A stretch of 64,000 bases of DNA from Euryarchaeota archaeon SCGC AAA252-I15 (lineage in GTDB: Archaea > Altiarchaeota > Altiarchaeia > IMC4 > SCGC-AAA252-I15): the NCBI GenBank assembly GCA_000402775.1, contig AQSC01000061.1:14856-78855 (forward strand), read 5' to 3'. Position 1 is the first letter of the stretch. Each line of letters starts with the position of its first letter. Positions 1 through 8,601 of the stretch are shown piece by piece. A program made the translations under genes and the position numbers. A model generated the notes under the pieces. It did not search any database. It had not been told where the DNA came from and saw nothing but the letters and a program-made list of their open reading frames with translations.

Positions 1-699
1 ATTTTTCCAGGGCAAAAAAGCCTTTTAGAGTACGGCGTCACCTTTGGTGGTGGATTGAAAATCTATATCGACGGCCGGGAAAAAAGCAGGAAAATAATTG
101 AATGGCTCTCCTCAAAAGCAACAATCGAAATTAGAAACCTTCCAGTCGGAGACTACCTAGTTTCGGATCGAGTCGCAATAGAGAGGAAGACGATAAACGA
201 TTTCCTCCAGTCCATGATAGATAAAAGGCTTTTATCACAGATGAGGGAGCTTTCAAGAAACTTTGAGAATGTGATAATGATTTTGGAGGGTACGCAAAAT
301 CTTTACTCGCAAAGAAACATACATCCAAACGCAATTAGGGGGGCTCTCGCATCAATCATGATCGACTTCAAAGTGCCGATAATCTCAACCGAGGACGAAC
401 AGGATACTGCAGCCATAATTTACGCTCTCGCGAAGAGAGAGCAGGAGGCTGAAGGAAGGCTTGTGGCACTTCGGGGTGAGCGGAAACCATTAACCTTGTT
501 TGAACGGCAAATATTTGTCGTGGAATCGCTTCCAAACGTTTCGGCTGTTTTGGCTAGAAGACTTCTCACCCACTTCGGAAGCATTGAAAATATTGTGAAG
601 GCGGGTGAAAAAGAGCTTATCAAGGTTGAGGGGATTGGTGGCGCTAAGGCGTCTGAAATCAGGAAAGTTTTGAAAAGCAGGTTTCAAAAAAAAGTTTAG
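1..699 (+). CDS. hef: Hef/XPF-family structure-specific nuclease (C-terminal part, probably 5'-partial)
   Basis: The product is an ERCC4-type nuclease domain followed by a tandem helix-hairpin-helix domain, as in the C-terminal half of archaeal Hef, which cuts forked and flap DNA at stalled replication forks. The nuclease signature is visible as VGDYLVSDRVAIERK followed by a conserved Asp, and the HhH region reads LPNVSAVLARRLL and VEGIGGAKA. A TTG at 55 could start a nuclease-only protein of 214 residues. The frame is open back to base 1, however, and encodes GQKSLLEYG, a PCNA-binding (PIP)-like motif. In Hef such a motif lies in the disordered linker between helicase and nuclease. I therefore think a helicase domain lies upstream outside the window. 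Family assignment is certain; the start is not. Confidence 0.85.
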   Translation: MFPGQKSLLEYGVTFGGGLKIYIDGREKSRKIIEWLSSKATIEIRNLPVGDYLVSDRVAIERKTINDFLQSMIDKRLLSQMRELSRNFENVIMILEGTQNLYSQRNIHPNAIRGALASIMIDFKVPIISTEDEQDTAAIIYALAKREQEAEGRLVALRGERKPLTLFERQIFVVESLPNVSAVLARRLLTHFGSIENIVKAGEKELIKVEGIGGAKASEIRKVLKSRFQKKV

Positions 700-751
700 T
701 CCTTTAGGCCTTAAAGTCCCATTTTTTAAAATTCCTTCTAAATTAGTAATT

Positions 752-925
752 ATGGAGGTTCTCAAATTCTATGTTTCTGAAGAGACCGCTGAGAAATTCA
801 GGGAGAAGGCACTGAGGAAATACAAGTTCAAGAAGGGAGCCCTATCTAAAGCCGCTGAAATGGCGCTTTCCATGTGGATTAAAAAAAGGGAAGAGGAAGA
901 TCTGGGTGAATTATTAGATGAGTAA
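752..925 (+). CDS. small basic protein, possible ribbon-helix-helix type
   Basis: This is a 57-residue ORF starting MEVLKFYVSEETAEKFREKA. A short strand-like N-terminus is followed by two predicted helices and an acidic tail (EEEDLGELLDE), the general shape of small archaeal ribbon-helix-helix or coil proteins. The sequence AATTAGTAATT precedes the ATG. The stop codon overlaps the start of the following coiled-coil gene by 8 bp, so the two are probably co-translated. I recognise no specific family, and DNA binding is only inferred from shape. Confidence 0.6.
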   Translation: MEVLKFYVSEETAEKFREKALRKYKFKKGALSKAAEMALSMWIKKREEEDLGELLDE

Positions 926-2948
926 GAAAGTAAGCGATGATTTGAGGGAAGAGTGGAGTTCCATCATGAGCAATGAGGGGGAGAGGAAGAAAAACTTGAG
1001 TGAAATACAAAAGATGATAGACTCAGGCTCATCCCGGAAAAAAAGTGCAAGACTTCTTTTACGGCTTATCGCATACAGCCACGAGATTTCTGTTTCCGAT
1101 GCATCGAGAATTTTAGGTATGGACAAAAAAATCATTTTAACTTGGTCTTTGTTGTTGAAAAAAAAGGGTTTCATTCAAATCTCAGGATTAAAAACAAATA
1201 ACCCTGTGTTAAAGGCTGAGAGAAAGCTTTTAGAAAAAATAAAGCCCCCCAAGGAAAAAGAGGTGGGAGAGAAAAAACCGGTTGAGAGAAAAGATGATCA
1301 AGAAGTCAAGGAGAAAACTGAAGAATTAAAGAATAAGCAAAAAGAGCTTGAGCAAGAGCGGGGAAAAAGAGCTGAACTCGAAGAACAACTTAAAAACATT
1401 GAAAAACAACTTTCTGAAGACAATAAAGACAATGACCGGCTTGAAGAGCTTCGGAATCAATTGATGAAGGAGCGTGAAGAGCGGATTAGAATAGAGGAGC
1501 GTTTAAAAAAGGAGGAGGAGGTAATATCTCAAAAGGAGGCGGAACTTAAAAAACGTGATGCAAGCTTACAGGAGAAAGACTTCGAAATCCGAAAGCGCCT
1601 TGAAAAAATAGAGGAGGAGGAGGAGGAGCTAGAGATTTTATTCGGTGAAGAAAAAGATTTTGATAAAAAAAGAAGTAGATTAAAAAAGGAATTGAAAAAG
1701 ATATCTGAAACAGAAAAAAACGTGGATAAAAAAGAGAAGGAGATAAGCGACCTTGAAGCTGAAATCTCCGAGAAAGGAAAGAAGCTTGAGAGGCTCGAAC
1801 TCTCGATAAAAAGTCGGGAGGAAGGAGTAGAGAAAAAAGAGCATGAAGTCATTGAGAGGGAGGGGGATTTAGAGGGTCTTGAAGAAGAAGTATCCAAGAA
1901 ACAAAATGAGTTAGTAGAGCATGAGAAGGAGTTGGAGAAGAAGGCTAAGATCTTAAGGAGGATAAAGCAGAAACTCACCCAGGAAAGAGCGGAGATAGAG
2001 GAGAAGGCGGAAGAACTTAAGAAGGCTGTGGAAGTCGTGATGGAGGAGGGAGAGAAGTTAGAAAAACGGATCAGCGATGAGAGCAGTACCCTTCGTGAGA
2101 GGCAGAAAAAGCTTCAAATAATATTTGAGAATGAATACTCAAAACTCTCTGGCGAGGAGGAGGGTGAGCTCGAAAGTTTTGATGATGAAGTCAGTCCACC
2201 TCCACCACCTGATATTCCACCTGAAAACTCCCCCCCTTCCGGTCCGCCCGACAATGAGGGTGAAGGCGAGGAGACACAAGGAGTGGAAGGCGAAGAGATA
2301 GTGGGGGAGAAGGAGTTTGAGGAAGCTATCGAACAATCCGAAGAGAAACAGGTTGATGAGGCCTCTGAGGTTGACGTGGAAGAACCAGTGGAAAGTAAGC
2401 CACCAATACCGGTTGAAGAAGAGTTGGTAAAAACAGAGGCCGGGCAAACTCCACAAGAAACCGCCACCGTTAATATTACTTCCACGCCGGCCGAGCCAGC
2501 AAGCCCCCCAGAACCCCCTAAACCTGAAGCTCCTACTAAAGAGATACCTTCACCCGAAACCCCAAGTGTTGAACCAGATGAAAGAAGGGTTGCGGAGCTT
2601 AAGAAAAAGGAGGCTCTTGAATTCATGGATGAGAAGGTGGAGGATACTCCGGCTAAAGAACCAGATAATCCCACCCCGAAAAAGTTGTTGGAAGACCTTA
2701 AGGAAAGAGGTCCGATAAGAGTTAGCGATTACATTAGGGAGAACAACCTCGAAAAAGCGGTAGTTGACGGTTGGATTAAGGATTTGAAAGGGAAAGGCGT
2801 AATTGAACTTCAGAAACACATTATCGGTGGATTAGAGATTAAACTCACAGCTCAACCTAAACAGAAAAAAACTGAGAAGGCTGAGAGTGAGGAGATCAAG
2901 CAGATTAGGGATGAGCTTCGGCGCTTAAGAGATGAGTCTAAGGAATAA
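918..2948 (+). CDS. winged-helix / long coiled-coil / winged-helix protein of unknown function
   Basis: This 676-residue protein has four visible parts. Residues about 40-95 resemble a winged helix (SVSDASRILGMDKKIILTW). Residues about 110-410 are a long charged heptad coiled coil rich in E, K and R. Residues about 415-575 are a low-complexity Pro/Glu linker beginning SPPPPPDIPPENSPP. Residues about 580-650 form a second winged helix (GPIRVSDYIRENNLEKAVVDGW). The layout suggests a DNA-bridging or scaffold protein, SMC-like in its rod but without any ATPase motif. It overlaps the small gene before it by 8 bp and the radical SAM gene after it by 1 bp, so it belongs to the operon. I know no characterised homologue. 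Confidence 0.8.
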   Translation: MSKKVSDDLREEWSSIMSNEGERKKNLSEIQKMIDSGSSRKKSARLLLRLIAYSHEISVSDASRILGMDKKIILTWSLLLKKKGFIQISGLKTNNPVLKAERKLLEKIKPPKEKEVGEKKPVERKDDQEVKEKTEELKNKQKELEQERGKRAELEEQLKNIEKQLSEDNKDNDRLEELRNQLMKEREERIRIEERLKKEEEVISQKEAELKKRDASLQEKDFEIRKRLEKIEEEEEELEILFGEEKDFDKKRSRLKKELKKISETEKNVDKKEKEISDLEAEISEKGKKLERLELSIKSREEGVEKKEHEVIEREGDLEGLEEEVSKKQNELVEHEKELEKKAKILRRIKQKLTQERAEIEEKAEELKKAVEVVMEEGEKLEKRISDESSTLRERQKKLQIIFENEYSKLSGEEEGELESFDDEVSPPPPPDIPPENSPPSGPPDNEGEGEETQGVEGEEIVGEKEFEEAIEQSEEKQVDEASEVDVEEPVESKPPIPVEEELVKTEAGQTPQETATVNITSTPAEPASPPEPPKPEAPTKEIPSPETPSVEPDERRVAELKKKEALEFMDEKVEDTPAKEPDNPTPKKLLEDLKERGPIRVSDYIRENNLEKAVVDGWIKDLKGKGVIELQKHIIGGLEIKLTAQPKQKKTEKAESEEIKQIRDELRRLRDESKE

Positions 2949-4261
2949 TGGACAGACCTCGTGAGGTTTTGATTTTAAAATCTGGAAGGTGCAGTTGGGG
3001 AAAGTGTATTTTCTGTGGATACGGTAGTATTTTCGGGGATATTGTGTGTGTTGAATCCTTGAACGTCAAGTTTGATGAGTTCTTCAAAAAGATTAAACCG
3101 GGCGTGAAAGAGGTTTGTGTTTATGGGAGTGGGAGTTTCTTTGACGAAGAGCAGGTTCCAAATGATTCTAGGGGACACTTCATCAGCCTTTGCAAGAAAA
3201 AGGGTATTGAAAAGATTACCGTTGAATCAAGACCTGAATTTTTAAGTGGAAAGTTATTGTCTGAGTTTAAGGGTTTTGACTATACAATATCCATCGGGCT
3301 TGAGGTGGCAGACGACAAAATACTTCGAAAGCTGAATAAGGGATTCAAGCTGAAAGACTTTGAAGAAGGTGCGAAGAAGATACACAATGCAGGCGGGAAA
3401 GTAAGAGCGTATCTTCCCGTCAATCCGCCGTTTGTAGGTGACGTGGAAAAATCAATTGACAAGTCCGTGAAATACGCCTTAAAGCATGCGGATTCTGTGG
3501 TTTTGATAAACACACTCCCACATGCTAATGCACCCTTGTTCGACTTTTGGGTTCGGGGGGAATGGAACTTTCTGAGTAAAGAGGATTTCGCGAAAGTAAC
3601 TTTGAAGTGGGCGGACCACCCGAAAATCGATCTTGATTTCGAGACCTTCCGTTTCACACCCAAGTTTCCGAAAAGACTTAGGAAAAAACTCGCCGGAGTC
3701 GGGGAGGAATACCTCACTCACCCATACTTTGAGGTTTGGCAGGACTGGCTTTGCAGGTGGTATAAACCCCCGGAAAAACGAAGAACCATTTTGTTTCTGT
3801 CGTGCGCGTTCAAAAAACCCTACAGCGAGTCAGAAACCCACAAAAAAATAATCGAGGTCCTCAATGAAAGCGGGAAAAGAGGTAGTATACACGAAGTAAT
3901 GCTGTCTAATGCCGGAGTAATCCCCAGAGAATTTGAAGACCACTACCCATTCAACGACTATGACTGGAGTGAAAAAAACGAGACTCCAGAAATACGGCTC
4001 AGATACGTTGAAGTTACGGGAAAACGAATAGGAGAGTATTTAAGCGCGCACAAAACATGTTATGACAAGTTTTTATGCTACCTGAAACCCGACTCAGACT
4101 CATACAAAGCGCTTGAAATGGCAGTTAGTGAGGTTGACGGGTCAATAAAGAATTTGTTGACCGGTGAAACCTATATGAAAGTTAGGGGTGGAAGCAAACC
4201 GTTAACACAGAATGAATCTTTAAAAGACTTGGAAAAAGGATTAGAAAATGAAGTGCGCTAA
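2948..4261 (+). CDS. archaeosine synthase: radical SAM (RaSEA-type) domain fused to an ArcS catalytic-type domain
   Basis: The N-terminal part carries a radical SAM cluster motif C15-X4-C20-X2-C23 (GRCSWGKCIFCGYG), typical of the RaSEA family that cleaves the lysine adduct of preQ0 to form archaeosine in tRNA position 15. The C-terminal part from about residue 278 contains SCAFKKPYSESETH. This fits the C-X3-KPY-X2-S-X2-H signature of the ArcS core (DUF5591), which attaches lysine to preQ0. The two activities are usually described as a complex of separate proteins, and here they appear on one chain of 437 residues. The start overlaps the upstream stop by 1 bp and the next gene overlaps the end by 14 bp. 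Family calls rest on motif recognition; fusion function is inferred. Confidence 0.8.
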   Translation: MDRPREVLILKSGRCSWGKCIFCGYGSIFGDIVCVESLNVKFDEFFKKIKPGVKEVCVYGSGSFFDEEQVPNDSRGHFISLCKKKGIEKITVESRPEFLSGKLLSEFKGFDYTISIGLEVADDKILRKLNKGFKLKDFEEGAKKIHNAGGKVRAYLPVNPPFVGDVEKSIDKSVKYALKHADSVVLINTLPHANAPLFDFWVRGEWNFLSKEDFAKVTLKWADHPKIDLDFETFRFTPKFPKRLRKKLAGVGEEYLTHPYFEVWQDWLCRWYKPPEKRRTILFLSCAFKKPYSESETHKKIIEVLNESGKRGSIHEVMLSNAGVIPREFEDHYPFNDYDWSEKNETPEIRLRYVEVTGKRIGEYLSAHKTCYDKFLCYLKPDSDSYKALEMAVSEVDGSIKNLLTGETYMKVRGGSKPLTQNESLKDLEKGLENEVR

Positions 4262-4685
4262 ATTCCATTTAATCGGGGAAGACTCAGACTGGTATAAAAT
4301 CCGAGTTCAAAAAGAAATTGAAGCCCACGGACTTGCAGGAAACGTCCTCGATTCAGGAGAAGGAAAACTAGTAATCGTAGTGGAAGGCGAGGAAGCAAAG
4401 ATAAACTCCATGTACAACACGCTCAAGGAGGCAAGCCCATCCAACGTCGTCTTCAGTTTGGTGGAGTACGGGAGAATCAAAAAAGAGAAGACGAGGGAAG
4501 AGGAGAAATGGGATGAAGTAACCGAACTTTTAAGAGAGATTGAAAAGACTATGAGGCGTGTAAACAACAAGCTTGATGGACTGCAAGGAGTAGTTGTAAA
4601 CTCAGATGAGCAAATGGAAGATGAACCAATTGTAAGCGAGGGGGAAGAGGAGGCTGAAAACGCCTTCGCCTTCATGTTCGGTTGA
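4248..4685 (+). CDS. acylphosphatase-fold-like protein with coiled-coil tail
   Basis: This 145-residue protein has an N-terminal region (RVQKEIEAHGLAGNVLDSGEGKLVIVVEGEE) that follows the acylphosphatase pattern of two helices and a beta sheet. The catalytic Arg of the usual VQGVGFR loop is not present, so enzymatic activity is unlikely. The C-terminal third is acidic and helical (LLREIEKTMRRVNNKLDGLQ) and ends in a hydrophobic AFAFMFG. It overlaps the archaeosine gene by 14 bp and the next gene starts 2 bp after it, indicating a tight operon. Possible partner or regulator of the archaeosine enzyme; this is inference. Confidence 0.65.
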   Translation: MKCAKFHLIGEDSDWYKIRVQKEIEAHGLAGNVLDSGEGKLVIVVEGEEAKINSMYNTLKEASPSNVVFSLVEYGRIKKEKTREEEKWDEVTELLREIEKTMRRVNNKLDGLQGVVVNSDEQMEDEPIVSEGEEEAENAFAFMFG

Positions 4686-4686
4686 A

Positions 4687-5046
4687 ATGGTAAAGCTTGA
4701 AGTAGATCTTAGAAGAAAAGACTCTGAAAAGTTCATCGAAATTTGCGGGGAAGCGAAAATCAAGCCCGATGACCTGCTTCACACTTTTATCAGTGCGGTT
4801 GTGGAATACTATTCGGAAACACCCCAGCTTTTACGTGAGTTTTCTGGCGAAAAATTTTTTCCCGCGCCGATAATGGAAACTGTTTACCGGTTTAATGAGA
4901 AAACCGGGAAGATTGAGAGGCTTGGGTTGACTGGGAAGGGAAAGCTTCTGAAACTTGAGGAGGCGACACCCAAAACCATTAAATCTGAGGTGGAATCCAT
5001 GCAGGATTCTTTAAGGCATTACTTCAAATATTTAGAGGAACAGTAA
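4687..5046 (+). CDS. conserved-looking small protein of unknown function
   Basis: This 119-residue protein begins MVKLEVDLRRKDSEKFIEICGEAK, resembling a ribbon-helix-helix start (a strand, then helices with DDLLHTFISAVVEYY). It continues with a Phe/Pro-rich middle and a helical C-terminus. It starts 2 bp after the preceding stop and ends 6 bp before hisA, so it is inside the operon. I recognise no family; a small DNA-binding or adaptor role is only suggested by the N-terminus. Confidence 0.6.
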   Translation: MVKLEVDLRRKDSEKFIEICGEAKIKPDDLLHTFISAVVEYYSETPQLLREFSGEKFFPAPIMETVYRFNEKTGKIERLGLTGKGKLLKLEEATPKTIKSEVESMQDSLRHYFKYLEEQ

Positions 5047-5052
5047 GATAGC

Positions 5053-5769
5053 ATGAAAGTTATTCCAGCAGTAGACATTTTAGGGGGTGAATGCGTGCAG
5101 CTTGTGGGAGGAGACCCTAAAACGAAAAAATCCTATGGAGACCCCATTGAGGTGGGATTGGGGTGGATTGAGAAAGGAGCGAGGATACTGCATATAGTTG
5201 ACCTTGATGCGGCATTGGATATCGGAGAAAACCACAATACAATAAAAGTTTTCCGGAGTAAGACGAGCGCGCCGATGTTTGTTGGAGGGGGGATCAGAGA
5301 CAAAAACAGGGTGGATGAGCTCGTGCACTTAAGTGTTGACAAGATAATTTTAGGTACCAACGCCATAGAAGACATTGGAAAAGACTTCGAGTTTTTAAAA
5401 TTGGTTTGTGATTGGTACGGAAAAGAAAAATTCATAATCTCTGTAGACTCGAAAGACGGATACGTTGTTACTAAAGGCTGGCAGGAAAAGACTAAGATTA
5501 AGACTGGGGATGCCATAAGAGAGCTTGAACCATATTGTTGGGGTTTTTTATACACTGATGTTGATGTGGAAGGTCAGATGAAGGGGTCTCGAATTGAGAG
5601 AATACGAGAGGTTCTAGACGCGTCATCGCTTCCGGTGATAGCTTCAGGCGGGATTAAGAGCCAAAAAGAGATTGACGCTTTAAAGGCTGAGGGTGCTTGG
5701 GGTGTTATTGTAGGTAAGGCCTTGTATGAAGGGAAGATTCCTATAGAAGTTTTGGGTGAATACAGGTAA
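5053..5769 (+). CDS. hisA: phosphoribosylformimino-5-aminoimidazole carboxamide ribotide isomerase
   Basis: HisA catalyses the Amadori-type isomerisation of ProFAR in histidine biosynthesis. The 238-residue protein is a complete TIM barrel: IPAVDILGGECVQL at the start with the first catalytic Asp, GGGIRD, the IISVDSKDG segment, YTDVDVEGQMKG, and the phosphate loops IASGGIKS and GVIVGKALYEGK. The second catalytic region reads VDVEG rather than the bacterial RDG, a form I associate with archaeal HisA proteins. It sits between a small unknown gene and tatD on the same strand. hisB is far away in the window (60900-61490), so the his genes are scattered. Confidence 0.93.
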   Translation: MKVIPAVDILGGECVQLVGGDPKTKKSYGDPIEVGLGWIEKGARILHIVDLDAALDIGENHNTIKVFRSKTSAPMFVGGGIRDKNRVDELVHLSVDKIILGTNAIEDIGKDFEFLKLVCDWYGKEKFIISVDSKDGYVVTKGWQEKTKIKTGDAIRELEPYCWGFLYTDVDVEGQMKGSRIERIREVLDASSLPVIASGGIKSQKEIDALKAEGAWGVIVGKALYEGKIPIEVLGEYR

Positions 5770-5778
5770 AACAAAAAG

Positions 5779-6522
5779 ATGTTTGTTGACTCCCATTGTC
5801 ATTTAACTTTTACTCAATTCGATGAGGATCGGGGGGAAGTAATTGAGCGTGCGGTCAAATCGGATGTTTTGATTGTGAATTCTATCGTAAGTCCCTTGGA
5901 AGTGGATGATGGATTAAAATTTTTGAGGGATTTTGATAACGTTTATTCAACTCTGGGTTTAAGTGCCTCCTGCTTAGATGATGGTGAGGTTGAGGAGACC
6001 ATCAATCTTATAAGGCAAATGCGTGAAGAAATCGTTGGTTTGGGCGAGGTTGGGTTAGATTACTATTGGGTTAAAGGTGAGGGAGAGCGAGCGGTATTGA
6101 AAGAAAATTTTGGAAAATTTATCGAACTGTCGAAAGAAGTAGACCTTCCATTGGTAGTGCATTCCAGAGATGCGGAAGCCGACTGCATAAAAATGCTCGA
6201 AAAACATGACAAGCCCGCATTAATGCATTGTTTCTCGGGAAGGCTTGAGCAAGCTTTGAATGCTATTGAATTAGGGTGTCTGATTTCAATACCAACGAAT
6301 GTGGTGTATGTTAAGAAAAGGCAGGAATTGGCAGGCGAGATTCCAGTTGAATCACTGGTTCTTGAGACTGATGCACCATACCTGTCCCCAACCCCAAAGA
6401 CGAGGAACGAGCCCATAAACGTTGTCAAGGCTGCCCAGAAAATTGCCGAGATAAAGGGGATTTCAGTCGAGGAAGTTGAAGATTCCACTACAGAGAATGC
6501 GAAAAAGTTTTTCAGGATTTAA
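5779..6522 (+). CDS. tatD: TatD-family metal-dependent hydrolase
   Basis: This 247-residue amidohydrolase-fold protein has the full TatD metal ligand set: DSHCHL at the N-terminus, GEVGLDYYW with the bridging Glu, VVHSRDA, MHCFSG and the final Asp in ETDAPYL. TatD proteins are 3'-5' DNases or hydrolases with roles in DNA repair or tRNA/peptide turnover. Exact substrates differ and cannot be told here. It starts 9 bp after hisA and is followed by purM, all on the plus strand. Confidence 0.92.
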   Translation: MFVDSHCHLTFTQFDEDRGEVIERAVKSDVLIVNSIVSPLEVDDGLKFLRDFDNVYSTLGLSASCLDDGEVEETINLIRQMREEIVGLGEVGLDYYWVKGEGERAVLKENFGKFIELSKEVDLPLVVHSRDAEADCIKMLEKHDKPALMHCFSGRLEQALNAIELGCLISIPTNVVYVKKRQELAGEIPVESLVLETDAPYLSPTPKTRNEPINVVKAAQKIAEIKGISVEEVEDSTTENAKKFFRI

Positions 6523-6564
6523 GCTTGCTTTTATTTCAACGCCTCCAATAAGAATAACCTTAAA

Positions 6565-7581
6565 ATGGAAAACAATAAACCCTCAACGTATGCGAAAGCC
6601 GGAGTTGACATAAGACGCGAAGAGCTTGCAATAAAAGGCATTAGCGGTTGGTTGGAGAAGACTTTCAAGTTTCGGGAAGGGAAAATTGGCGCAGTAATGA
6701 AGGGGATTGGAGGCTACGCAAACCTAGTTGATCTAGGCGAATACGCGCTTGCAATGACGACGGACGGAGTTGGGAGTAAAGTACTGGTTGCTCAGGAATT
6801 GGATAAATACGATACAGTTGGTATAGACTGTATCGCCATGAACGTTAATGACCTGATTTGCGTTGGTGCCGAACCGATCGCTCTCGTAGACTACCTTGCA
6901 GTGGAAAGTGTTAATGAAAAGATTACTAGTGAGATTTCGATAGGACTGTATGAAGGCGCCCGGCAGGCTGAAATAACAATTGTTGGGGGGGAGACTGCGA
7001 CACTGCCTGACGTGATCCGGGGTGTAGACAAGAAGGGATTTGATCTGGCCGGAACCGCGGTCGGAGTAGTGAAAAAGGATAAGATAATCACCGGGGGAGA
7101 CATTATTGTGGGAGACAAGGTTGTTGGAATTCGAAGTAACGGCATACACTCAAACGGGCTTACATTAGCTAGAAAAGTCCTTCCGAAAAACATGTGGAGC
7201 CAGCTTTTAAAGCCAACCAGGATTTATGTCAGAGAGGTTTTAAGCATTATAGACGAGTTCCCAGTTCACGGGCTAGCGCACATTACGGGAAGCGCATATC
7301 TTAAGCTTCGAAGGATTACGGAACTCGGATTCATACTCGATAACCTGCCTGAACCAGGCATGATATTCAAGAAGATACAGGAGTTGGCAAACATAACAGA
7401 CGAGGAGATGTACAAGACTTTCAACATGGGCATAGGATTTTGCGTTATCACAGACGAGGAAAGCGCGAAATCGATAGTCGAGAAATACAAAAGCGAATAC
7501 AAGCTGGAAATAATCGGCACAGTAGTCGAAGAACCTGAAGTAACCATAAAAAGAGGAGACCTTGAATTTAAGTTGAAGTAA
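6565..7581 (+). CDS. purM: phosphoribosylformylglycinamidine cyclo-ligase (AIR synthetase)
   Basis: PurM closes the imidazole ring of FGAM using ATP in purine biosynthesis. The 338-residue protein shows TYAKAGVDI near the start, the ATP-binding regions MTTDGVGSK and GETATLPD, and GIRSNGIHSNGLTLARKVL and HGLAHITGSAYLKLRR in the second domain. Length and motif order are normal for the family. The glycine loop near residue 50 reads GIGGYANL rather than the bacterial GGFGGLF. It is followed by ilvE 29 bp downstream. purD lies separately at 52139-53536. Confidence 0.94.
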   Translation: MENNKPSTYAKAGVDIRREELAIKGISGWLEKTFKFREGKIGAVMKGIGGYANLVDLGEYALAMTTDGVGSKVLVAQELDKYDTVGIDCIAMNVNDLICVGAEPIALVDYLAVESVNEKITSEISIGLYEGARQAEITIVGGETATLPDVIRGVDKKGFDLAGTAVGVVKKDKIITGGDIIVGDKVVGIRSNGIHSNGLTLARKVLPKNMWSQLLKPTRIYVREVLSIIDEFPVHGLAHITGSAYLKLRRITELGFILDNLPEPGMIFKKIQELANITDEEMYKTFNMGIGFCVITDEESAKSIVEKYKSEYKLEIIGTVVEEPEVTIKRGDLEFKLK

Positions 7582-7610
7582 ACCGAAATATTAGACTAGG
7601 TGAGATAAAC

Positions 7611-8525
7611 ATGCCTTTAACTGAAGTCGAAAAAATATGGATGAACGGTAAGCTCATAGACTGGGCTGATGCTAAAGTTCACGTGCTCACTCACGCCTTA
7701 CATTATGGTAGCGGAGTCTTTGAGGGATTACGCTGCTATAATGCGAAGAAGGGTCCTGCAGTATTCAGGCTAGTCGACCATATGGAAAGGTTTTTAGATT
7801 CCGCGAAAATTTATTTCATGGACTTACCTTACACTATTGAACAATTGTGTGAGGGGGCCCGGGAGGTCGTTAGAGTCAACAAGCTTAAGGAGTGCTACAT
7901 CCGCCCCATCGCATTTAGGGGTTACGGGGAGATGGGTTTGAATCCGTTAAACGCTGTCATAGACGTTGCGATTGCAGCCTGGCCTTGGGGTACTTACTTG
8001 GGTGAGGAAGGGTTGGAGACGGGAATCAGGGTTAAGATTTCCAGCTACGAAAGAATCAATGCAAACGTGATGCCGCCCGCAGCCAAGGCGACCGGACAAT
8101 ACATAAACTCCATACTTGCGAAAATAGAATCCTTAAAGGCGGGATACGATGAAGCGTTAATGCTCGACAACCGGGGCATGGTCAGTGAAGGACCTGGAGA
8201 AAATATTTTTATGGTTAAAGAAGGATTCCTCTACACGCCACCCGAACACGCAAGCATACTTCCGGGAATAACCCGGGACAGCATCATACATCTCGCGGGA
8301 GACTTAAACATCCCCGCCTGCATAACCGACATAGACCGAGGCATGCTCTTAACAGCGGACGAGCTGTTTTTCACCGGCACGGCCGCGGAAGTCACACCCA
8401 TCCGGGAAGTCGACGGAATAGGAATAGGAAAGCCAGGACCAATCACGAAAAAACTCCAGAAAAAGTTCTTTGAAGCCGCAAAAGGAAAAGACAAGAAACA
8501 CGAAGACTGGATAGACTACGTTTGA
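7611..8525 (+). CDS. ilvE: branched-chain amino acid aminotransferase
   Basis: This fold-type IV PLP aminotransferase carries out the last step of Leu, Ile and Val synthesis. The 304-residue protein is full length. It has THALHYGSGVFEGLRCY, the PLP lysine in AKATGQYINS, and the phosphate-binding GPGENIF and FFTGTAAEVTPI motifs. A good Shine-Dalgarno (AGGTGA at 7599-7604) supports this ATG. It is the last gene of the plus-strand core block before the restriction-modification island. Confidence 0.94.
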   Translation: MPLTEVEKIWMNGKLIDWADAKVHVLTHALHYGSGVFEGLRCYNAKKGPAVFRLVDHMERFLDSAKIYFMDLPYTIEQLCEGAREVVRVNKLKECYIRPIAFRGYGEMGLNPLNAVIDVAIAAWPWGTYLGEEGLETGIRVKISSYERINANVMPPAAKATGQYINSILAKIESLKAGYDEALMLDNRGMVSEGPGENIFMVKEGFLYTPPEHASILPGITRDSIIHLAGDLNIPACITDIDRGMLLTADELFFTGTAAEVTPIREVDGIGIGKPGPITKKLQKKFFEAAKGKDKKHEDWIDYV

Positions 8526-8601
8526 AGTATAATACCACCAAAAAGAACAAAAAAGTGAGATAATTAGTGTTATCTGTAATTCCCGAGGGCGCAAAAGAAA
8601 A

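Noticed and set aside
2114..2674. Minus-strand ORF of 186 codons inside the coiled-coil gene
   Set aside because: It is rich in Ser/Gly and mirrors the Pro/Glu-rich plus-strand codons. The plus-strand protein has clear domains and operon overlaps.
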